This document shows positions 10,122 through 20,854 of a DNA stretch of 64,000 bases, one piece after another. Under the pieces are notes generated by a model, which saw nothing but the letters and a program-made list of their open reading frames with translations, was not told where the DNA came from and ran no database searches. Within the stretch, counting starts at the first letter, position 1, and every line of letters starts with the position of its first letter. A program made the position numbers and the translations under genes. This DNA is from Micractinium sp. NFX-FRZ (taxonomy: Eukaryota; Chlorophyta; Trebouxiophyceae; Chlorellales; Chlorellaceae), in assembly GCA_029339195.1 (NCBI GenBank), contig JAPTJF010000104.1, forward strand, positions 87,919 to 151,918, written 5' to 3'.

Positions 10122-13100
10122 CTACGTGGCCACGCCGCCGCCGCCGCCCGCCGCCGCCGTCGTGAGCCCGGGCACCAGGCTGCCCCAGAGGCGTGCGGTG
10201 TCCCCCGACAGGCGTGCCTGCACCAGCGCAAAATCTCGCAGCACGTAGCCCATCTCCTGCGCCCGCTCCCGCTGGAAGCGCTCCAGCTCGCTGCCCATCT
10301 GGCGCACAATGGCCTGACGTGACGGGGTTGGGGGGCAGAAGATGCAGCATATTGGGAGACCGGGATGGTCGGGAGGGAAGGCAGGACCGGGGCAGCCCAT
10401 CAGCTGTCGGCTTGCCCGCCTGCATGCATGCACCAGTCTACGGTACTCAGTCCCCAGGGCCGCGGCACCGTGCCTACTAGCCCACCCCACCTTTCCCAGG
10501 AGCAGCCCCCGCCCCACCAGGTCCACCCCAGGCCGCCTTGCATCCTCCACCCACTGCTGCGCATCCCCCAAGAACCGTACTGCCTCTGCCACCCGCTCCG
10601 CACCACCCCACCACCCCTCGGGAGACCCCTGCACGCGCACCTCATAAGCCGCCTTGGCAGCCTCCGCCTGCTGCTGCGCATTCCCCAGGTCCCGCTCCGC
10701 CTCTGCCACCCGCTCCTCCCGGATGCCGGGGGTGCCGCGCAGCTTGGCCAGCCGCTGGCGCCGCGCATCCACGTCCACGCGCGCCTGCATGTGTGTATGG
10801 CAGAGCGGGGTGGGTGCATGCGGGCGGGGTGGCGTGGGCAAGGGCTGAGGATGGGGCACTAAGGGGGTGGGTGCTGACCAGGGCCTGGGCCTGTGCAGTG
10901 TGCTTAGGTGCGGCATAGGCTTTAGGGTTACCCTACCCTTACCCTATTGGAAACCCTATCTAGCGGCAACGGCAGCAGTAGTAGGCCAGTAGCCACTGCC
11001 GTCGCCGCCGCAGTGGGCAACAGGCAGCACAGTAGGCAGCACGCTGCCGCCGTACTGGGGCAGCAACCTCTCTTCCAGCCCCGCCCTGGCCACCTCACCT
11101 GCTGCCAGCCCGCCAGCGCGGCGCTGCGGTCCCCCATCACCTTCTTCACTGCCCGCACGCTGCGCACAAACTCCTTGAGGGGCGCCTCAAAGGAGGCGGC
11201 CAGCCCCTCCGCCGTCTCCCCAAACAGGCGGGACACCGCGTCGGCACGCTCCCCCAGCCGCCCGAAGCTGTCGCCCACCAGGCCCTGCAGCGTGGGGTGG
11301 GGTGGGGTGGGTGGGTGGGTGGGTGGACGGAGTGGGGAAGGCAGAAGTGTGCGCCAGCTGGCCGGGTGTTTGCTGTAAAGTGGCAGCGTGAGGGCCCAGG
11401 TGGGGTGGCCTGGCCAGAGCCACAGCTTGGAAGCCGGCTCCCGTTCCTGCCAGCCACAGCCACAGAGTCCTGCCCACCCATGTGCTGCCCCTGTATCCCC
11501 CGGCACTCCTGGCCTTACACAAATGGCACTCCCATTCTGCTCACCGACTCCTCGTATCGTCCCAGGCTCGCCAGGCTGGTGCCAAACTCGCGCACCGACT
11601 CCCCCAGCTCCGCCTGGTGCCGCACCAGGCGGGCAGCCTGGCGGTGCGCCTCCCCCAGGTGCCGCTCCAGCTCAAACACGTAGGCGCGCACCTGCAGGGG
11701 GCAGGAACACATGGAAAATGAATTGAACATGGAGGTGACGTGTGGGAAGAGAGGCGGTGCGCTGGCTGTCAGACATAGCCATGCACCAGGGCAGGGGAAC
11801 AGGGAGGGAGGGGCGGTTAAAGAAGGCAGAGGGTGAGATGAAGGGGTGGAAAAGGACCGCTGAAGGACTGTCGGTGCGCCTCCCCAGGTGGCGCTCCACC
11901 TACATGCCTTCCCTGCTTGCCAGCCCATGGACCCACCTCCAGGCACCTCTTTCAGGGCACTGTGCCTCCTCCCCTCCCTCCTCCCTGCACCCTCGTTAAG
12001 TAGGAAACACTGCAACCCCCCAGCCCCGCCCCGAGGTGCTGTGCCTCCTCCCCAAGCTGCCGAGCCCCCAGGGCTGTCCCACTCCCCCCTCCTGTTCCTA
12101 CTCCCAAGGGAATGGTACCAACGTCCTACTGACCCGCCCCACCTTGAGGTACTCTGCATCCTCCTCCTCGTCATCCGTCCGCTTGTGGTACAGGTTGGAG
12201 GCGGTGTGGCCCAGCTCACGCAAAAAGGTGACCGCCCCGGTCAGCGTCTTCTTGGCAGCGCCCTGCAGGGGTAGGGACGGGTGGGAGGCGGGGGGGACGA
12301 TGGTGGTTGTGAGGTGCAACAGCAAGGCTCAGGAGATCCGTGAAAGCGTGGTGGCACCCGCTATGCCTGCCAGCAGCAATGCGGCCGTCCCGTCACGACA
12401 GCGGCGCCCAGTTGCACTGCCCAGCATCACTTCTGCGCCGGCACTCCCTCCCTGCGCCCTCTCCTCACTTGCCCCAACACCCGTGCCAGTAGCACCCACC
12501 CCGCGCTACCCTCTGCACCCACCCACCTCTCAACATGCCCTGTCCTGCACCCCTTGCACCACACGAGCGACACTCCAAAGGCCCTCCTCCTGCCAGCGCG
12601 ACACCCCAACCCCACACCATAAACCCCATACGCCCCTGCTGCCCCCCCCTGCACCCCGCCACCGCACCTGCGCCACCGCTGGGTCGTCTGCCTGCGAGCG
12701 CGACACCTCGATGCCAAACTCGGTCTCGCTGGCCTCCAGGAAGAGCTGCAGGTCGGGGGACAGCTTGAGGATGGGGTGCGCGGCCTGCGTGGCGGGAAAA
12801 GGTAGATAGAGGCAGGGGGCAAGGGGCGGTGATCGCAAGGAGGGGTAGGGGCACAGCGGAGAGGGTGTGCCTGGGGGAGAGCTTGAGGGTAGAGTGCGCG
12901 GCCTGCGATCCCTACCCTTCACCCCCCCGCCTACCACCCTGCACACCCCACCACCAACCAGCACCGGCACCCACCCAGCACCCACCACTCTGTTGATGAA
13001 GACGGTGAGCGCCGCCCTGCGCGTCTCAATGAAGTCCCCCGTCATCTTGTACTTCTCCACCACATTCTTCTCCGGCAGTGCGGGCACTATCACGCCTGCA

Positions 13101-14246
13101 GAGTGGGAGAGGGAGCCAGGGGGGTGGGTGGGGGCACGTGGGTGCGTGCCAAATCCCCCCCATCCCAATCGTAGCCTGCCCCTGCCCCGCCTCATGCGGC
13201 CCTGTGCCTCCAAAGCACCTGCTTCTGCGGGACCCACACGCACACTGATGCAAGCAGCCCCCATTGGCTGAGTCGATATGCGTCCCTCCTGCCTCCCACC
13301 CCCCACCTCCTCACCCTTGTACTCCCGCCGCAGCCGCTTCTGCAGCCAGACAAAGTCCCGGAAGCGGCGTATCACCTCCGCTGCCTCGCGGTACCCGGGG
13401 GCCGTGGTGCGGGTCAGCACCTTGTAGGACACGTAGGCCTGCGTGGGGGGACGGGGTGGGGAGGGGTGCGGGGGATGACGGGAAGGCAAGCAGCAAACCA
13501 GACATTGGCCAGCCGGGGTGGGTTGCCGAGCAACGACCGGGGGTGGGCAGCAGCAGGGGGTGGCAAGGCAGCGCTACGCGCTGCCGCCAAACGCCGCTCT
13601 TCCAGTGGGGCAGCCGTCTCATCGCTGCCGTCAGTCAGCGCAGCCCTGCAGCACGGCGTGGCTCCCAGCCCCCTGCCCCGCCGACACCCTCCACCCCATG
13701 CACAGGAGGCAGCGCAGCAGTAGCAGCTCACCGCCACGCCCTCCCCCTGCCGCACAGGGTCCGACACCCGGATCTCAAACTCAGAGTGGGCGGAAACCTG
13801 CAGTTACAAGGGGCCCGACGACAGGTTTCTGACAAGGCGCGCCAGGCAGGCGGTCAACCCGGGGGCGTGCCTTGCAGGCACAAACCAGCAGGCAAGCATA
13901 ATCTCTGCCTCTTCCCCGCAACGTGGGTGCTCACTCACCCCGTAGGTCCCCGACCCCGCATGCCGCCCAGAGGTGCTGGGGGTTTCCTGCACAATGTGCG
14001 GAACACGGAGGAAAGCATGAGCCAGGCGGTGGGCAATGCGGCAGCAGCGGCGGCGGCAGCGGCGGCGGAAGGGAGCGGCAGCTGGAGCAGCAGCTGCAGG
14101 CAGCGCACCACCGTGCTCTGCAGCACCACGGAGTGGTAGGGTGGTGGCGGCTCGTCGTGCAGAGGCTCCTCAGCCAAGTCGTCGGCAAACGGTGGCTCCT
14201 GGGCGCCCAGCGGCCCCACTGCCCCGAAAACAGGGTCCGACTGCAT
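10122..14246 (-). CDS. sorting nexin, PX-BAR (SNX1/Vps5 type)
   Basis: Eleven minus-strand exons: about 14112-14246, then 13939-13986, 13732-13797, 13315-13438, 12986-13095, 12668-12784, 12143-12262, 11545-11691, 11099-11284, 10641-10784 and 10122-10313; about 462 residues. After a short acidic N-terminus comes a PX domain: FEIRVSDPV, AYVSYKVLTRT, then the phosphoinositide-binding RRFRDFVWLQKRL and VPALPEKN, then FIETRRAALTVFINRVV. The remainder is a helical BAR/Vps5 region (LERHLGEAHRQAARLVRHQ, VRAVKKVMGDRSAALAGWQQ, ERVAEAERDLGNAQQQAEAAK, MGSELERFQRERAQEM). Such proteins bind PtdIns3P on endosomes, bend membrane and work with retromer in cargo retrieval. The first donor is uncertain (14112 or 14130). 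Intron 10 is an exact multiple of three and open, so its retention would give a longer protein. Confidence 0.88.
10532..10600 (-). repeat. degenerate copy of sorting-nexin exon 10 inside intron 10
   Basis: Bases 10532-10600 align with 10649-10717, inside exon 10, at a 117-base (39-codon) offset. On the minus strand the copy still reads ERVAEAVRFLGDAQQW against the exon's ERVAEAERDLGNAQQQ. The copy is in frame with exons 10 and 11. Confidence 0.8.
10920..10960. repeat. telomere-like TTTAGGG/CCCTA remnant in sorting-nexin intron 9
   Basis: The run contains tttagggttaccctaccc followed by ttaccctattgg and aaaccctatc. TTTAGGG is the plant and chlorophyte telomere unit. The units are few, degenerate and in both orientations, so this is at most an interstitial scar. 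Confidence 0.4.
11873..11906 (-). repeat. degenerate copy of a sorting-nexin exon 8 segment in intron 7
   Basis: ggtgcgcctccccaggtggcgctccacctacatg resembles exon 8 bases from 11643 (ggtgcgcctcccccaggt, then gccgctccagctcaaacacg). The copy lies just upstream of exon 8 in transcript order. Confidence 0.65.
12873..12907 (-). repeat. copy of sorting-nexin exon 6 start, with acceptor, in intron 5
   Basis: Thirty-five bases at 12873-12907 match 12755-12789 with about four differences. The matched block spans the exon 6 splice acceptor; in the copy the minus strand still reads GATCGCAG followed by GCCGCGCAC. The offset of 118 is not a multiple of three, so using the copy as acceptor would shift frame. 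Confidence 0.8.
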
Positions 14247-14897
14247 TTGGATCGCTACTGCGCCTGGTTCCTGGGCTGTCGGAGAGCCGCTGTCGACGGC
14301 ACAGGGAAGCCTGGACGCGAGCGTCGATTGCCGTGACTTTGAGCGCCCTTCTGCCTCCCTGAGCGCAGCAGCGCAGGTTGCAAAGGTGTGATCGCGTTGC
14401 AGGGGCGATCGGAAGGACTTGCAGACGACGGCACCCAGGAGGCAGGACAGACCGGCGCCGTGCCTGCTGCGGCCTGCGCTCCGCCTGCGCCGCCCCATCA
14501 CCTGCACTTGCGTGTCCCGTCCCCACCCCTGCGTACAGGGCACCGAGGCCTCCTTGCACAGCGCAGGCAGTGTATGCTCATACCCACACGGACCAACTAC
14601 AGCGGTCTGCGTATGCATTCAATTCTTTTGCCTGCGCTTGCGCTGCCTCCCGGCCTGCCTGCCCTGTGCGCGCCCACACATCTGCGTGCTTGGCCTGAGG
14701 AGTGTGCTGTATTCACAAAGCTGCGGAAGCAGCGGCCAGCACCCAGGCAGGCGGCCCCATAGCAGTTCACAGTGTAGTTTAGCGCGCTGCCCCCAGCCGC
14801 GCACTGCCGGCGGCGCTAGCCTTGCCCGAGCAGCCGACCCTTGTGCTGCTACTTGCCGAGGCTCAATGGTGTGGTACCACCGCTGTCGCCATCAGGA
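14247..14897. other. intergenic: eIF3h 3' UTR and sorting-nexin upstream region
   Basis: Spacer between two minus-strand genes. Long frames here are low-complexity readings without family signature. No TGTAA on the minus strand is evident near the eIF3h stop. Confidence 0.45.
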
Positions 14898-17592
14898 TCA
14901 GAGCGCCTTCTGCATCCCCTCCATCAGCGTCAGCTTGCTCAGCGCCTGCTGCGTCGCGCTGTTGATGTGCTGGCAGTAGGAGGCCATCTGGTTGGAGAGC
15001 AGCATGTTGTCCAGCTGGTTGGGCTCGGCAGCGGGCTTGAACATGCCCTCCGGGGGGTCCTCCGACAGCATCTCTTCGCCTGCGGGTCGGCGCAAAAGGG
15101 TATACAGAGTTCCTTTAGTAATAATATCAGAAACAGGAGCAGGGGCAGGGGGACGGGAGGGAATGGGTGTTGGGAGCACAGGGGCGGCCACAGGCTTGAT
15201 CATGCCGCCTTCAGAAGGCCCCCCAGGCAGGGGAGGGTTGAAGAGGAGGAGCGGGTTCTAGGAGGTGAAAAGCGCAGAGATGGACTTGCCGGCAGAAGCG
15301 CACAAGCAGGCAGATGGAGCACGGCATCGCACAGGCGAAGCAGCACCAGATGTTGCTCCGAGGGAGTCCCTCCCGCCCTCTGTAGCCGCCCCTTTGCCCC
15401 CTGCCCCAGGCTGCCTCACGCGGCCCACCCCGGTTCAGCCCTCTCCCCAGCTGCCCTCCCCCCGCCCGCCCCTGCGTCCGCCGCACCTGCCGCGCGCCGC
15501 AGCATGTTCTCCTGCCGCCGCTGCACCTTGAACTGCGCCACGGCCTGCTGCGTGCGCCGCATCGCGTTCTGGTACATCGACAGCTTGCCCTGCTCCACCA
15601 TCAGGTCGTCCAGGCAGTCGTTCAGGAACTCCAGGTTCTTCTCCAGCAGGGGGGCCACGCCCAGGTTGAGCCTGCAGGCGGAGGGGAGGGGGGAGGGGGG
15701 AAGGGAGGGGGGCGGTCGGATGGGCGCAAGTCGGTGCGTGTATGAAGGAGAAAGAGATGGATGGAGAAAGAGGCACAGAGGAGGCACAGCAGCAACTGCA
15801 GCAGCAGCGGTGCTGGCCGCAGCAGCACGTTCAAAAGCGGCACCAGCAACTGGCGGCAGCATCAGCATCAGCGTGCGCACCGCTCGTAGTCGAGCGCGTT
15901 GGTGGTGGAGGGCGGCGCGATCTCTGCTGCCAGCGCGGCGGCCATGGGGGAGTTGTGCACCGCCACGGGGATCTCCACAAACACGTCGTGCCAGGACAGG
16001 CCCTTGGCGCGGATCTTCTCTATCGTGAGGGAGCCTGCGGGGGGCGGGATGGGGGGGGAGGGGAGGGAGTGGTGATGTGGGGGAGTGGGGTGGCATGGGG
16101 GTGAGCCCGGGCTTGCGAGGAGGGGCACCTGTTGAAGGCGCGGATGTTGCTGCTTGATGCCAGAGGCTGGGCGGTGGGGTCGGGCGTGGGCACTTCGAGG
16201 CGCTTTCAGGGCGCTGCGGCGACCTGCTGCCGCGAGCCGGCCTCAGGCCAAGCAGCTAGCCCCGCGCTTCCACCCGCTGCGCCTGCCCAGCCCCCAGGCC
16301 TTCCTTTCCTTCCGCCCCGTTCTGTTCAGCACATCTTCCCCCTTCAAACACCGGGCCCTCCAACACCACCACCCCTGCGCCCCGCCCCGCTCACCCTCGC
16401 GGTACGCCTCCACAAACGCCTCGCTGAGGCGCACGGCCTTGACGCCCAGCGCGCCGCCCGCCGCCGCGGTGGCGTCGTACACGATGCACACGCACCGCTC
16501 CAGCGACTCCATGTAGCTGATGAACGTCTCGATGATTTCCACGACCTGGAAGGAGCCGCTGATGGTGGACTGGTACCTGCCGGGGTGGGGAAGCAGTGCA
16601 CAGGGTTTAGAAAGTGTCAAGGGAGGGGTGCCGGGGAAGAGGGTGCGGTGACTTCCATTTGAAGGAGCTGCTGATGGTGGACTGAACACGCCGGGTGGGG
16701 GAAACACGCACAACAAGCAACCCTCAGCAGCCCAGCACCTCATTGCATGCCACCACCGCTTGCCACCCTAGCCGCCCCACCATTGCCCCTGCGACTCAAA
16801 GGCTACCGAGCGGGAGATGGGCCTGCTGTGCCGACTCACCATCCCACGGTGTTGTTGTCCGCGTTCACCTCCCGCAGGCAGCGCATCATCTCCAGCTGGT
16901 AGCTCTCGCCCTCACCCTCCCCAGCATCGTGGTCCTCCTGCTCAGCACTGCCCTGCTTGGTTGGGAGGCATGGGGCATGGCAGGCACGGCGAGTGTGGGG
17001 GCCGTGCGCTGCTGCCTGCGCTGCTGCCTGCTGCTGCTGCTCTTCTCTTGTGCAAGCAACAACACACAAGCTGCACCTCCACATATACAGGGCGACAGCA
17101 GCAGCGCACAGCAGCAGCAGCACACCACGTCCGCAGCACACAGCAACGGCAGCACACACAGCAGAGGCAGTACACAGCAACGGCAGCACACAAATGAGAG
17201 GCATTACACAGCAGCAGCATGGCATGCGGGCATTACCGGGTATGGGAAGCAGTCTGTGACCTCCAGCGTGGCTCCCACATCCAGGCCCAGCAGCTGCCCC
17301 GTGACCATCGCGGTCGCATCGTTCTCGCGGCAATGCCGCGCAATCTTCAGCACCACCTGACCCTCAAGCTGCACATTGGGAAGACCAGGCGGAGAGTGAG
17401 CGAGGGCAGGCACCGGTGCTGCGCCAACACCTGCAGGCCAGCACGCCCCCGAGACCTGGCGGCTGCCGCCGCCGTCCGGGCGGTGCAGCATATCAGCAAG
17501 GCCGAGCCGCTGCCCATCTGTGCGCGCCGCCTGCTTGCCTGAACAGACTTCAGAGGCGCCCCCTTGGACTCCTCTTTCGGCTTGCTCGCCAT
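14898..17592 (-). CDS. eIF3h: eukaryotic translation initiation factor 3 subunit H
   Basis: Seven minus-strand exons: 17539-17592, 17237-17368, 16840-16952, 16395-16576, 15881-16034, 15487-15671 and 14898-15079; 333 residues, close to the 330-350 usual for eIF3h. The order matches the family: SVQLEGQVVLKIARHCREN opening an MPN domain, GQLLGLDVGATLEVTDCFPYP, an acidic linker, then MEMM-type YQLEMMRCLREVNADNNTVGW-YQS, and a C-terminal helical part (LEKNLEFLNDCLDDL). The MPN fold lacks the JAMM metal site, as expected for eIF3h. It is a subunit of the eIF3 complex on the 40S ribosome and promotes reinitiation in plants. Intron 1 uses a GC donor. An in-frame ATG nine codons upstream (17619) is an alternative start. 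Confidence 0.95.
16661..16700 (-). repeat. degenerate copy of eIF3h exon 4 start in intron 3
   Basis: Bases 16661-16700 (gaaggagctgctgatggtgg, then actgaacacgccgggtgggg) copy 16549-16590, which spans the exon 4 acceptor and first 27 bases of the exon. The copied acceptor has lost its AG, so it is dead. Confidence 0.8.
17095..17215. repeat. imperfect CAG/CACA repeat in eIF3h intron 2
   Basis: Interspersed cagcagcag, cacacagcaacggc and gaggcagtacacagcaacgg units, loosely repeated, within intron 2. It explains the long Cys- or Gln-rich open frames in this stretch, which are not genes. Confidence 0.7.
17369..17538 (-). other. GC-AG intron of eIF3h
   Basis: Exon 1 ends AAGTCTGTTCAG and the intron begins GCAAGC; exon 2 begins CTTGAGGGTCAG. 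Only this join gives the conserved SVQLEGQVVLKI in frame; the nearby GT (in AAGTCT) breaks phase. Confidence 0.8.
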
Positions 17593-17619
17593 AGCCGCAA
17601 AGCTGATGGGCGCTGCCAT

Positions 17620-18071
17620 ATTTGGCGGCTGCTGCTGTGGGGCTGCCTGAGTGTGACGATTGCCCCCCGAGTGTTGCTGCAGTGCCTGGAGCCGCTGGGG
17701 CGGGCCTGGCGCAACGAGAGCGAGGGGTGATGCCTGGGCTGGGACCCGTTTGAGAGTGTGGAGCACCGGGTGGATGCTGGGAGGGGGCAGGGATGATTGG
17801 CGTCACCGCACGTGGCATGCAAAGGCACCGCCAGCGCTCGGAGAGGGACGCCAGCGTGGCAGGTGAAATGCGCCGCGAGCAGTGCTCCATTGGCGGCTCC
17901 ATTGACGCTCCAAGGCAGTTCACATATACAGGTATCGATTGAAGCCGACTCGGCAGCTCCCTCACGCTCCGTCACCCTAGCCGCCGGCTGAGCTGAGCCT
18001 CGAGGCGCTCGGACGTCCTTATAACTCGCACCGGGCAGCTGTACCATTTCACCCACAACCACCCGCCTACC
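17620..18071. promoter_or_regulatory. divergent promoter region, eIF3h and RibBA-like gene
   Basis: Head-to-head spacer of about 450 bases with no coding exon supported. It must hold both promoters. No TATA box or known operator could be identified by eye. Confidence 0.45.
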
Positions 18072-20854
18072 ATGCTGCATGCAAGCTCCACGCTTGCGGT
18101 GGGCTCGAGGGCAGGCAGCCTCGGCCCCTACCCCAGCGGCAGCAGAGCCTCTGCAGGCTGCAGCAGCCTTCCGACGGCGCGCCATGCGGTGGTGACAGCC
18201 AACAGCAGCGGCAGCTGTAGCTGGAGCAGCAGCAGCCAAGGCGGCGGCCGGCAGCAGCAGCAGTGGCGGCGGCAGCGGTGGCAGCCAGCGGTGCTCGCTG
18301 CTGCATCGCAGCCCAGCAGCAGCAGCAGCTCCCCCGCCCCCAGCAGCAGCAGCAGCAGCAGCAGCCGGCGCAGCGTGGCAGCGCCGCCCGGCGCACACCC
18401 GCCCGCGGTGGCCGCTGCCGGCGCGCCCTACACGCCCACCGCCTCACCAGCTGGCGCCCGGGACCTCGACCTCCCAGCCCCCGGCTTTGACTCCATCCCC
18501 GATGCCCTGGCCGCCATGGCTGCTGGGCAGGCTGTGGTTGTGCTGGACGACGAGGACAGAGAGAACGAGGGCGACCTCATCTGTGCTGCCGACCGGGTCA
18601 CCCCTGAAACCATGGCGTTCATTGTGCGCCACACCAGCGGCGTGGTGTGCGTGGGCATGGAGGGCGAGGACTTGGACCGCCTGCGCATCCCCCTCATGAT
18701 CAGCAGCGCAGAGAACGAGGAGGCAATGTACACGGCGTTCACCGTGACGGTTGACCTCCGCCACGGCACATCCACCGGCATCTCGGCGTCCGACCGTGCC
18801 GCCACCATGCGTGCGCTCGCCGACCCCAACGTGGCACCCGAGGACTTCAAGCGGCCGGGGCACATCTTCCCGCTGCGCGCGCGTGAGGTGAGGGGCGCAG
18901 GGGGCAGGGCAGGGTAGGGGGTTGAGAGGGAGCTGGAGGGAAGTGGGGGGGCAGGGCAAGGGAGACGAAGAGCTGTCTGTGAGCCGGGAGGAAGCCAGGG
19001 GTATGGCACCGCCGTGTTACCTTGAGGTGATGTTGTTGGGTGCAGGAGGTGCAGCAGGCGTGGGATGCAGCACAGCACTGTCAGAGCTTGTGCGCCACAC
19101 TCGTGGGTGCAACGGCTTTCTGCGGCCGGCGTCACTGCGCCGGGAAATGACGTCATCTTCGCTGCCGGCAGCGCCTGCCCGCTCGCCTGCCTGCCTGGCC
19201 CATGTGCCCACCCCTCCCAGCCCTGCTCCCTCCCTCCCTCCCTCCCTCCCGGCTTTGTTCTCACATGCTCCCTGCTCATCGCTTCCCCCCCCGCCGCACC
19301 CCCACTCGCCCCGCCTCTCCAGGGCGGCGTGCTGCGCCGGCCGGGGCACACCGAGGCATCTGTGGACTTGTGCCGCCTGGCGGGCTGCCGCCCCGCGGGC
19401 GTGCTGTGCGAGATTGTCTCCACCGACGGCTCCATGGCCCGCACCCCCGAGCTGCTGGCCTTCTCCAAGGAGCACGGCCTCAAGTGCATCACCATTGCCG
19501 ACCTGGTGCGGTACCGCCTGAAGCACGACCGGCTGGTGGAGAGCACGGCGGCGGCCACGCAGGCCACGCGGTGAGCGGGGGGCGGGTGTCGCCTGCGGGG
19601 TGGAAGTGGACGTGGCAGAGGCCCCTGTGTGTTGAGAAGCCCTGTGGGCTGCCAGGCAGAGGTGGTTGCTGGGCTGGTGCTAAGGAAGCGGCACAAGGGA
19701 GGGCAAGGCGGTGCAGCGTGCACTGCCACAGGGGGCGTCTCGCGGCTGCAAAGCGTGCAGTGGGCGGCGTTGTGCTGCCCCATCATGCACCTGCCATCCT
19801 TCGGGTCCCTGCCCCTGCTCCCCATGCACTTGGAGTCCCAGTTTTGCCTGCCTGTCCCGCGCTCCCCCTTGCTGCTCACACCACCCGCGCCCGCTCCCCC
19901 TCGCCTGCGCTGCCTCAGGTGGGGCCCCTTCACGCTGCACGCCTACCGCAGCCTGCTGGACGGCAGCGAGCACCTGGCGGCGGTCATGGGCAGCGTGGCG
20001 GGCGGCGAGGGCGTGCTGGCGCGCGTGCACAGCGAGAGCATGCTGGGCGACGTGTTTGGGGCGCAGCGCTGCGACAGCGGCAGCCAGCTGGACGGCGCCA
20101 TGGAGCGCATCGCAGCCGCCGGCGCCGGGGTGCTGGTGTACCTGCGGGGGCAGCAGGGGCGGGGGCTGGGCCTGGCGGAGGAGGTGCGCGCGTACGGCAG
20201 CGCGGCGGGCGAGGGCGAGGCGTGCGCCAACCCGGCGGCACTGGAGGACGCAGCCTTCCCGGTGGGTAGGCGGGCGGGCCACGGGGTGTGGGGTGTGGGA
20301 CAAGGTGTTAGGGAGGAGGGGGCCAGAGTGGGGTGAGAGCTGTGGGGGTGGAGGCTGCAGCCTTGCCGGAGCCTGGAGGGGAGGGAGAGAGGGGGCGGGG
20401 AAGCAGAGTAGTGAGCAGCAAGGCGGGGAAATGTGCAGAGAGCGGCTTTGCTGTTGGTGCCGTGCTGCTGCTCGCTTGGGCAGCCTGCCTTGGAGCAGTT
20501 GAAGGCACGCGAGCACAGGCTGTCTCCCCGCATCCTGCACGCTACCCCCTCTGTACCTCTCATCACACGGTACCTTCCCCCTCTCCTGCACGCCACCCCC
20601 TCTGTACTTCTCACCACACGGCACCTCCCCCCTCCCCCCTTTGCCCGCAGGTGGATGCGCGCGACTATGGTGTGGCCGCCCACATCCTGCGCGACCTGGG
20701 CGTGTCCAGCGTGGCCCTGATGACCAACAATCCAGCCAAGGCGGCCTCCCTGCAGGCGCACGGCATCGCCGTCACCGAGCAGCTGCCCCTGCTGCCCACG
20801 CCGGCAGCCGAGGCAGGCAGCAGCAACGGCAGCCGCGAGGCACACCTGGTGTGA
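18072..20854 (+). CDS. RibBA-like protein: DHBP synthase with degenerate GTP cyclohydrolase II
   Basis: Four exons, 18072-18887, 19323-19570, 19919-20261 and 20651-20854; 536 residues. Residues 1-130 are Ser/Ala rich and basic, like a plastid transit peptide. The DHBP synthase half is intact: [50 protein letters not shown] and [10 protein letters not shown]; it makes 3,4-dihydroxy-2-butanone 4-phosphate from ribulose 5-phosphate. The GTP cyclohydrolase II half starts at WGPF but is altered: zinc ligands that should read HSEC and RCDCG read HSES (S395) and RCDSG (C406, S408), and RxEGR reads RGQQGR. VDARDYG and LMTNNPAK remain. Plant RIBA3 is known to lack cyclohydrolase activity; the same is inferred here, so another cyclohydrolase gene should exist elsewhere. 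Confidence 0.9.
20534..20632 (+). repeat. 51-bp tandem duplication in RibBA-like intron 3
   Basis: cctgcacgctaccccctctg at 20534 recurs as cctgcacgccaccccctctg at 20585; similarity continues through the following 28 bases. It lies within 70 bases of the exon 4 acceptor. Confidence 0.8.

Noticed and set aside
14841..16028. 395-residue plus-strand open frame
   Set aside because: It is antisense to eIF3h exons 5-7, low complexity, and the minus strand gives the full conserved eIF3h with consistent splice phases.
16800..17215. Cys-rich or Gln-rich small genes
   Set aside because: Several overlapping frames arise from CAG/CACA repeats within eIF3h intron 2; none has a start context or homology.
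18428..19933. 501-residue minus-strand open frame
   Set aside because: Antisense to the RibBA-like exons 1-2 and intron; its Pro/Ser/Arg composition is that expected of a GC-rich shadow frame.
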